Below the pieces are notes generated by a model, which saw nothing but the letters and a program-made list of their open reading frames with translations, was not told the origin of the DNA and ran no database searches. From positions 229,070 through 293,069 of the forward strand of contig SJCO01000011.1 of assembly GCA_005217565.1 (NCBI GenBank): DNA of 64,000 nt, written 5' to 3'. The position numbers were made by a program, and so were the translations under genes. Source of the DNA: Puteibacter caeruleilacunae. GTDB taxonomy: Bacteria; Bacteroidota; Bacteroidia; Bacteroidales; Prolixibacteraceae. Positions 58,201 to 64,000 of the stretch are shown here, one piece after another (within the stretch, counting starts at the first letter, position 1; each line of letters starts with the position of its first letter).

Positions 58201-61143
58201 TTAAAATCCTAAGTTAATTCCGAATGTGAATGTCTCTGGATTAGGGAAAGCACCCATATCGATCGAAGCACTTGAGTCGCTTGAAGAATCAACCGAACTA
58301 GCCTCAGGATCAAATCCTTTGTAATCAGAAATAGTAAATAAGTTTTGAGCACTCACATAAATTCGTAGAGACTTTATTCCTTTGATAGAATTGGTAGTAT
58401 ACCCTAATGCAAGGTTACTAAGCTTAATGAAGCTTCCATCTTCAACATAACGAGTTGAGTTCACGATATTATTACCCGATACAGGAATATCAGTCTGATT
58501 TTCAGGAGTCCAATGGTTTCTGTACTCACCATATGCAGGAGAGTTCTGGCTACCACCACCTAATGAGATCAATCCGCGTGACACGTTCAAAATATCATTT
58601 CCATGAACACCACGAATCAAGAAGTTCAAATCAAACTTACCGTAAGTGATTGTATTGTTGAATCCCCAGGTATCGGTTGGAGTACCCTGTCCTATTACAC
58701 CAAATGCTACGTTACCGTCGTCATCAAGTAAATATTTAGCATGTCCAGGAGTCCCATCAGTATCACCAGTCTTGTAAGTTCCAAGGAATGTTGCTCCATA
58801 AATCTGTCCCATAGGATCACCTACGCGAAGAATATTATAACCACCACCCTCAACATTTGTGAAGCTTCCAGAAATAATTTGAGTCTGACCGTCGCTTAGA
58901 CTTTCAACTTTGTTCTTATTCTTAGAGTAGTTCAATGAAGCAGTCCAGTTCAAATTGCTCTTATTGATAATAGTACCTGACACATTGAATTCATATCCTT
59001 TATTTGAAATCTCACCAACGTTTTTCTTAATTGTTCCGCCACCTTCATAATTCGCAAGAGGTACATCTAGTAGTAAGTCGGTAGTATTCTTCACATAAGC
59101 ATCAGCGCTGAAGCTAATACGTCCTGCAAGGAAAGTAAAGTCAAGACCTACGTTACTTTGCTTAGTAGTCTCCCATGTCAAATTAGGATTACCATTGTTA
59201 CCTAACTTAATACCAACACTTTCCGACATTCCATCTAATGGGAAGTTAGCTCCTGTTGCCAACGTACTGTAAGTAGAATAAGGTGCAATTGCCTGGTTAC
59301 CAGTCTCACCATATCCAGCTCTCAATTTAAAGCGATCCCAGAAATCAATATTCTCAACCAATTCATCTAACTGATAAGCTGCCGAAGCTGAAGGGAAAAT
59401 ACCCAAACGCTCACTTGATCTGAATCGAGAAGACTCATCAGCACGAACTGTAGCTGTTAAGAAAAGCTTGTTTTTGTAGTTATACTCACCTCTACCAATC
59501 CACGATTGAATTGTACTTTCACTGTATGTAGCTTTCACGCTTGGAGTAGTACCAAGACTTAATGAATAGTAGTTAGCAGGAATACTGTATGGTCCACCGC
59601 TTGCTGTCATACTTTTCTTGGTGAACTTCTGTACTTCGAAAATACCTGTTAACTTCAGATTATGATCAGCGTTAAACTTCTTGTTCCATGTTAAAATGTT
59701 ACTGTTCTGAAGCACGGTGTTCGTTGAATTAGATCCAGCACCTGTAGGATCGCTAATAATAGTACCTGCAGGAACTCCTCTATAGTTCTCATTAGTAGTA
59801 TTGGTGTTCATTGCACCAGCTAACATTGTAAAAGTAAGATCATCAGTAATCTTATAGTTCAAGTTCAAGTTAGCATTCAATTTCCACTGACCAGACTCAT
59901 ACTCTGACTCTTTCTGTACAGCGATTGGATTCACCAATGTCTGTCCGTATGTCGACTGTAAATTATATGATCCATCAGCATTTTTTACTGGCAATGTTGG
60001 ATCCCAACCTAGCACTGAAACAACTCCACCTCTCATATCAGTAGATGCACGTGATCCTCCTGAGAATAGGTTAAACGACTTGCTATAACTTCCAAATAAA
60101 TTAAGACCTACTTTAAGGCGATCGTTAATTTCAGTCTCAAGATTTGATCTCAATGAATATCTGTCATAATCGGTATTAATAACGATACCCGATTGATCAA
60201 CAACGTTACCAGAGATAAAGTAGCTTGTTTTTCCTTCTTTTCCACTTACCGATAGCTGGTAGTTGTTAGAGATACCATCCTGGAAGAATTCTTTTTGGTA
60301 ATGTGTTCCTCCATCAACAATTGGAGTATCGAACATTGTAGATACTTCCTCTGCGCTCAACACGTCGATGTAATCTGAAACTCTTGAAAGACTGGTAAAG
60401 TAACTGAAATCAACCTTAGCTTTACCACTACCCTTTTTAGTTGTAACCATGATAACACCATTCGCACCACGAGATCCATAGATCGCTGTTGCCGATGCAT
60501 CTTTCAAAATCTCCATCGATGCAATATCATTCGTGTTTAATGATTTTAGATCACCACCAATAATACCATCGATTACTACAAGCGGACTGTTATCTCCATT
60601 GATTGAGTTGGCTCCACGAATACGAATCTTTACGTCAGCACCTGGTGCTCCTGAATTCTTAAGAATCTGTACCCCTGCTGCGCGACCTTGAAGTGCTTCC
60701 TCAACACGAAAAACAGGTTGCTTCTCAAAATCCTCAGAAGTAACACTCGATACAGAACCTGTTAAGTCACTCTTTTTAGTTACACCATAACCAACAGCAA
60801 CAACTTCATCCAATCCGATAGTCTCTTCTTCTAACGTTACATTAACTGTGCCCCCCGCAGTAACAGTTACCTCTTTAGAAACGAAACCAATAAATGAGAA
60901 TGTAATCACTCCATTTTCTGATGGTATTTTAATTGTATAGTTACCATCAAAATCCGATGTTGTTCCAATAGTAGTTCCTTTCACAACAACATTCACCCCA
61001 GGTAAAACCTCACCACTTACGTCGGTAATTTTCCCTTTCACATCAAAACTCTGTGCAAAACTCATCTGTAGTCCTAAGAAGAAGACTCCAAGAAGAGCTA
61101 GCATCCTCATTCTGCCTGCTGTCTTTAAACAATTAATTTTCAT
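58201..61143 (-). CDS. SusC/RagA-family TonB-dependent transporter
   Basis: This 980-residue protein has a signal peptide (about 1-30, ending SFAQ), a carboxypeptidase-regulatory-like domain (about 33-115; GEVLPGVNVVVKGTTIGT), the SusC hallmark TIGLDEVVAVGYGVTKKSDL (about 112-132), a plug with VRIRGANSINGDNSPLVVID-type DVKIRIRGANSINGDNSPL, and a 22-strand barrel. It imports oligosaccharides across the outer membrane using the TonB system. It begins the utilisation operon with susD 20 nt downstream. A 48-codon membrane-protein gene ends 40 nt upstream. The cargo is probably chondroitin/hyaluronan fragments. Confidence 0.94.
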   Translation of the reverse strand: MKINCLKTAGRMRMLALLGVFFLGLQMSFAQSFDVKGKITDVSGEVLPGVNVVVKGTTIGTTSDFDGNYTIKIPSENGVITFSFIGFVSKEVTVTAGGTVNVTLEEETIGLDEVVAVGYGVTKKSDLTGSVSSVTSEDFEKQPVFRVEEALQGRAAGVQILKNSGAPGADVKIRIRGANSINGDNSPLVVIDGIIGGDLKSLNTNDIASMEILKDASATAIYGSRGANGVIMVTTKKGSGKAKVDFSYFTSLSRVSDYIDVLSAEEVSTMFDTPIVDGGTHYQKEFFQDGISNNYQLSVSGKEGKTSYFISGNVVDQSGIVINTDYDRYSLRSNLETEINDRLKVGLNLFGSYSKSFNLFSGGSRASTDMRGGVVSVLGWDPTLPVKNADGSYNLQSTYGQTLVNPIAVQKESEYESGQWKLNANLNLNYKITDDLTFTMLAGAMNTNTTNENYRGVPAGTIISDPTGAGSNSTNTVLQNSNILTWNKKFNADHNLKLTGIFEVQKFTKKSMTASGGPYSIPANYYSLSLGTTPSVKATYSESTIQSWIGRGEYNYKNKLFLTATVRADESSRFRSSERLGIFPSASAAYQLDELVENIDFWDRFKLRAGYGETGNQAIAPYSTYSTLATGANFPLDGMSESVGIKLGNNGNPNLTWETTKQSNVGLDFTFLAGRISFSADAYVKNTTDLLLDVPLANYEGGGTIKKNVGEISNKGYEFNVSGTIINKSNLNWTASLNYSKNKNKVESLSDGQTQIISGSFTNVEGGGYNILRVGDPMGQIYGATFLGTYKTGDTDGTPGHAKYLLDDDGNVAFGVIGQGTPTDTWGFNNTITYGKFDLNFLIRGVHGNDILNVSRGLISLGGGSQNSPAYGEYRNHWTPENQTDIPVSGNNIVNSTRYVEDGSFIKLSNLALGYTTNSIKGIKSLRIYVSAQNLFTISDYKGFDPEASSVDSSSDSSASIDMGAFPNPETFTFGINLGF

Positions 61144-61183
61144 AGTTAGTTATTTGATTTTATAAATAGGTACCCCTCTACTG

Positions 61184-61330
61184 TTATAATACAAATAGTA
61201 GAATCAGCACCAGTGCGACAAATACAACAATAGAGAGAACCTCGATAATGAAAAGAACAGTATTCTTTCGTTGTGTGCTTTTGTTTGAATTTGCTCCAAT
61301 TAGTTTCATTAGTCGATTATCCTTCATCAT
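61184..61330 (-). CDS. Small single-pass membrane protein upstream of susC
   Basis: This 48-residue ORF starts ATGATG at 61330; the frame is open further upstream to 61525 but that part overlaps the promoter and has no coding character. The sequence is a basic N-terminus (KLIGANSNKSTQRKN) followed by one strong membrane helix (about 28-48, TVLFIIEVLSIVVFVALVLI). It ends 40 nt before the susC start on the same strand. Coding status is supported by the clean amphipathic layout only; it may be an operon leader protein. Confidence 0.45.
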   Translation of the reverse strand: MMKDNRLMKLIGANSNKSTQRKNTVLFIIEVLSIVVFVALVLILLFVL

Positions 61331-61766
61331 TGTAATTTTTATTTTTCTTAGTACTCCTTTGAAAGAAGTTAAGTGCGCGACATTAATCGCTGTGTTCATT
61401 AATTTCGATAGGATAAAAGTATAGAGTAGCAAAGACAATCGGCGAGAATATTGTTCGGCAAGAAAATAGATTTGTTCGGACATATCAAAGCTCGTCCGCC
61501 ACGACTGGAATATCGTACAACACACTCACCACATCCCTGATTCACTGCACTTTAAAAAATCTAGCAATTCTTCAAAATTTATAGAATAACGATTCAAAAC
61601 TGCGATGACATGATTAATATTTAGGCAGAAAATGTAAGGAAATCGGCAAAGGAGGAGTGTTTGGGTTTAGGGGTGGAGGGATGATGCGGGGACTTAAATG
61701 ATTTAAAGATGTCAGGATTGAATGAGGATGTCACATTTTCGACACCCTCTTTATTGATATATTCTA
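61331..61766. other. Intergenic region upstream of the polysaccharide utilisation operon
   Basis: A 436-bp gap with the likely susC promoter on the minus strand at 61430-61461. A G-rich, C-poor patch (61645-61685; GGAGGAG, GGGTTTAGGGG, GGAGGG) stands out from the AT-rich surroundings. No regulator gene was seen in the window. Confidence 0.4.
61430..61461 (-). promoter_or_regulatory. Probable promoter of the susCD operon
   Basis: On the minus strand TTG (61461-61459), 21 bp, TGTCTTTG (61437-61430) matches TTG / TAnnTTTG with one mismatch. The start would be near 61424, about 95 nt before the small membrane-protein ATG. Confidence 0.4.
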
Positions 61767-62282
61767 TTAGTGAGTTATTTTACAATTCTTAATCACATAG
61801 GCAATTTTGGGGTTATGTCGATTTATCAGAATATCAACTTTATCTCCTTTTCGTACGCTTTTATCTACTAATTTCTGATACCGCATGTATTCTCTGCCTG
61901 AATAGGAATAAATAAACCGTACATGATTGCTGTTATCAAATTTCTTTAATAGGTTCCATCTTACATATCCTTTTCCCTCAACATAATCGGCAGAATCACG
62001 GATAATTGGAGCTGTAAAATACACATTTACTTCATCAAGATCATTTTTATTGTACGCAGTATAATACATTTCACCGTGCCTCAATTTCTCAATGCTTTCC
62101 ACATTATAAGAAGTATGTTCTACTCCAGATTTATCTTTAAACTTTACTCTGCATGCTCCTCCTCCTGAATAAAAGATCTTCACGATCTCTCCTTTCACAT
62201 ATACTCGATCCTCTTTCTTTATTCGACCGCATGACCAGAGGAAAACAGTGACACTTATTAAAACTACACTTAACTTACTCAT
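61767..62282 (-). CDS. Small lipoprotein, paralogue 1 of a tandem family
   Basis: This 171-residue protein has a lipoprotein signal (VFLWSCG, Cys18). Two similar beta-rich halves are suggested: DRVYVKGEIVKIFYSGGGACRVKFK and GYVRWNLLKKFDNSNHVRFIYSY, each with a short strand, a turn and a hydrophobic strand. The C-terminal DKVDILINRHNPKIAYVIKNCKI aligns with KYYRILVYRKKPSVSYLKDQVV in the next gene upstream. It resembles small immunity-like lipoproteins but no family was recognised. It is probably periplasmic, anchored in a membrane. It is 110 nt downstream of its paralogue. Confidence 0.65.
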   Translation of the reverse strand: MSKLSVVLISVTVFLWSCGRIKKEDRVYVKGEIVKIFYSGGGACRVKFKDKSGVEHTSYNVESIEKLRHGEMYYTAYNKNDLDEVNVYFTAPIIRDSADYVEGKGYVRWNLLKKFDNSNHVRFIYSYSGREYMRYQKLVDKSVRKGDKVDILINRHNPKIAYVIKNCKITH

Positions 62283-62391
62283 CTATATTCTTTTTCTCTA
62301 CTTTTAGTGTTATTCCTATATTTCTATAAGACTGTTCTATTGCTTATCTTTTTCGCCACAAGAATCTTCTACAACACACTATTTTAAAGAT

Positions 62392-62967
62392 TTACATTAC
62401 GACTTGGTCTTTCAAATAAGAAACAGATGGTTTCTTGCGATATACCAAAATCCTATAATATTTATCGACTTCATAGATTTTTGCATCTTTAACATATACT
62501 GTTCTTTCAAAGCCTTTTCCTAAAAACCTATAAGTATAACGAACAGAGTTTGGATTTGAATTTTTATTGACTTTTTTTACCTTCCCTGACATCTCCTCAA
62601 AATTATCCTTACCATTGAGAATTGGAGACGTTAAATCAATCTTAACATATTCTGGTTTACTTTTTGCGTATATTCCATGAAAACACTCTCCTCTAAAATA
62701 TGTTACTTCATTTCGATTATGAAATTTCAGACTCTTTCCTGAGACAGAGTATTCAAATATATTCCCACTTAATTTAGTCCGCCAAGATCCTATCACTGTA
62801 AATTCGGCACTTACAGGCTCTTTAGTTAACAGGGATTTGCTCTCTTTATTCATCGTGCTAACATAATCATAGAACAAATAAGCGATAAACATAAGGACAA
62901 CAACTATGACATAGTTAATTACTTTTTCTCTTTTGCTAAGCTTATTTACTATTTTCTTCTTCATCAT
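62392..62967 (-). CDS. Small membrane-anchored protein, paralogue 2 of a tandem family
   Basis: The start is set at 62967 (MMKKKIVNKLSKREK), since the upstream ATG at 63006 adds residues that overlap a relic frame. The roughly 191-residue protein has one N-terminal helix (about 17-35, VINYVIVVVLMFIAYLFYDY) and a beta-rich periplasmic domain. EYVKIDLTSPILNGKDNFEE, NSVRYTYRFLGKGFERT and KYYRILVYRKKPSVSYLK align with the corresponding parts of the 61767-62282 lipoprotein, so the same fold is anchored by lipid in one case and a helix in the other. Function unknown. Confidence 0.65.
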   Translation of the reverse strand: MMKKKIVNKLSKREKVINYVIVVVLMFIAYLFYDYVSTMNKESKSLLTKEPVSAEFTVIGSWRTKLSGNIFEYSVSGKSLKFHNRNEVTYFRGECFHGIYAKSKPEYVKIDLTSPILNGKDNFEEMSGKVKKVNKNSNPNSVRYTYRFLGKGFERTVYVKDAKIYEVDKYYRILVYRKKPSVSYLKDQVVM

Positions 62968-62971
62968 AAAA

Positions 62972-63096
62972 CTATTTGGGGATTCGCAACTTATAATCGG
63001 GATCAATCTTCATATTGTAAAAGATTTTATAGAAATTAGGATTATCTCTGGAAACCTTCATAACAAAGAGATCTCCCACTTTATATCGTATATTTT
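62972..63096 (-). pseudogene. C-terminal relic of a third paralogue
   Basis: Between the stop of one gene and the start of the next, the minus strand encodes KNIRYKVGDLFVMKVSRDNP and further residues, ending DYKLRIPK and a TAG at 62974-62972. RYKVGDLFVMKVSRDNPNFY matches the RKGDKVDILINRHNP region of paralogue 1 and the C-terminus of paralogue 2. A stop codon precedes the open stretch and the rest of the gene is missing, so it is a remnant. Confidence 0.6.
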
Positions 63097-63112
63097 TCAA
63101 ACACCCCAATGA

Positions 63113-63748
63113 TTATTTACTAATAAAACTTATTTTTTCTCCATCAAATTCAACAAGACTCAAAGAATCAGTCAGAAAAAAATTCATATGCTTAGATCTC
63201 CAAAACCGTAAATCATCCAAATTATATTTAGGTTCTCCAAATACAGGATGACCAGTTGATCTTCTCTCCGTTGCATATTCTTTAATCGATTCGCTTAAAA
63301 CTTCTTTCGAATCCGCGACTATGATATGGCTACAACCATTATTCATTATAAATTTATTGCCATTCGTCCTTCTTCCGAAGAAATGATAAGCATCACACAT
63401 ATACTTTTGTGTAACATCTGGATTACTAATAAATTTTTTGTAATCATTGGTAATAATAGGAAATACTACAGCCTTTGATAAATCCGGCGAATAAAAAACG
63501 GTATCAATATTTACAATACTCTCTGAATCAAAAATAGCCGGCAAATCAAACGGGTCTATATTTTCCAATACTAAACTCTGAATCAATGATTTTAAATAAA
63601 TGGTATCTCCTTGATAGGTGGCATCATCTATTTTATATTCACATAAGTGTTCTTTGGGTGTTTTGTTACTACAACTAGTGCCAGCGGCTATTATTGCCGT
63701 CAAGACAAGTGATATTATTATTCGATGTAAGCCTTTGGAGTAGCGCAT
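63113..63748 (-). CDS. Lipoprotein of unknown function
   Basis: This 211-residue protein has a lipoprotein signal with Cys26 in IIAAGTSCSNK. The mature part alternates short strands and charged turns (YQGDTIYLKSLIQSLV, VNIDTVFYSPDLSKAVVFPI, NGCSHIIVADSKEVLSESI) and ends VEFDGEKISFISK. No family was recognised. It begins 1 nt after the stop of the next gene upstream, so they share a transcript. Its neighbours are small secreted proteins of the same size, suggesting a cluster of immunity-like or adaptor proteins. Confidence 0.65.
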   Translation of the reverse strand: MRYSKGLHRIIISLVLTAIIAAGTSCSNKTPKEHLCEYKIDDATYQGDTIYLKSLIQSLVLENIDPFDLPAIFDSESIVNIDTVFYSPDLSKAVVFPIITNDYKKFISNPDVTQKYMCDAYHFFGRRTNGNKFIMNNGCSHIIVADSKEVLSESIKEYATERRSTGHPVFGEPKYNLDDLRFWRSKHMNFFLTDSLSLVEFDGEKISFISK

Positions 63749-63749
63749 A

Positions 63750-64000
63750 TTAATTAATTTCCTCTAAGTAGTCAGGTAAGATGATAGAATCAGTTACGAT
63801 TGTATCTTTTTCGTATTCTATAGTTCTTACTAATTCTCCGTTTTTGTTATAGTATGGCCAAATACTGTCTTTTAAGCCTTCTCTTAAATACTCAATAGAG
63901 TGAATACTTTTCGTACCTCCATAATAAATAATAGTTTTTTTTATTACACTACCATTTTCATAAAGCTTCATAGAACTTTTGTAATACTTGTTTTTCTCTG
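63750..64000 (-). CDS. YwqK-like (MORN-type repeat) protein, C-terminal part
   Basis: The frame stays open through the window edge at 64000, so the ATG at 63971 is probably internal and the gene begins outside. The visible residues include repeats of the type KLYENGSVIKKTIIYYGG, EYLREGLKDSIWPYYNKNGE and LVRTIEYEKDT. These are the Y-x-x-G-x-L/K-x-x...G-x-W-x-x-Y-x-x-x-G units of YwqK-family antitoxin-like proteins. Such proteins often guard against secreted toxins; that role here is inference. It starts the transcript containing the 63113 lipoprotein gene. Confidence 0.6.
   Translation of the reverse strand, partial: EKNKYYKSSMKLYENGSVIKKTIIYYGGTKSIHSIEYLREGLKDSIWPYYNKNGELVRTIEYEKDTIVTDSIILPDYLEEIN

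Noticed and set aside
61331-61525. N-terminal extension of the small membrane protein upstream of susC
   Set aside because: The extra 65 codons cover the likely promoter at 61430-61461 and have no coherent structure; the ATGATG at 61330 gives a clean membrane protein.

Overview
This is a low-GC chromosomal segment of a Bacteroidota bacterium, most likely a polysaccharide-degrading, probably marine member of the Marinilabiliales/Bacteroidales. That assignment is inferred from a SusC/SusD pair with glycosaminoglycan-degrading enzymes, a type IX secretion (T9SS) sorting tail on a giant protease, lineage-typical families (DUF6340, DUF5606, DUF4857, DUF4876, DUF6850) recognised by eye, promoters of the Bacteroidota type (TTTG, about 20 bp, TAnnTTTG) and a general lack of Shine-Dalgarno sites. 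No rRNA, tRNA, CRISPR array, integrase or transposase gene was seen.

Layout. 1-608 is the tail of a flavin amine-oxidase-like gene. 858-4007 (-) is a GH2 beta-galactosidase. 4363-6565 is an ECF sigma operon (sigma factor, membrane anti-sigma-like protein, DUF4097-like protein) behind a likely ECF-type promoter. 6677-14392 is a tight six-gene operon: GT4 glycosyltransferase, TlpA-like thioredoxin, VWA membrane protein and three tandem DUF6340-like lipoproteins. 14387-18419 holds cysQ, a DnaQ-like exonuclease, DUF5606, a second ECF sigma factor and a DJ-1 protein; inside it a canonical promoter followed 50 nt later by a terminator marks a small RNA candidate. 18516-24540 (-) holds a 1708-residue protein of about 24 TPR-like repeats and a stand-alone paralogue of its N-terminal domain. 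24808-31456 holds NhaC, an AsmA-like protein, CinA and a Ste24-type M48 protease. 31457-33552 is repeat-rich and carries a ParE/RelE toxin-antitoxin pair, a small ORF with a strong Shine-Dalgarno site, and a dispersed repeat.

33553-46571 (-) is the most interesting unit. It is a seven-gene operon running TonB receptor, surface lipoprotein (DUF4876), barrel (DUF6850), ABC ATPase with an unusual active site, ABC permease, DUF4857 membrane protein, and a 1567-residue T9SS-secreted subtilisin. It spans the whole envelope and is bracketed by two identical 25-nt direct repeats. It is followed by a DAACS symporter, a GNAT-like/HTH putative toxin-antitoxin pair with a palindrome over a leaderless promoter, and a DUF2179 membrane protein.

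50348-61330 (-) is a polysaccharide utilisation locus for sulfated chondroitin/dermatan or hyaluronan: SusC and SusD bind and import oligosaccharides, a PL8 lyase cuts the chain, a sulfatase removes sulfate, and a GH88 hydrolase opens the unsaturated disaccharides. A terminator hairpin separates susCD from the enzyme genes. 61767-64000 (-) is a cluster of small secreted or anchored proteins with two paralogues, a decayed third copy and a YwqK-like partial gene.
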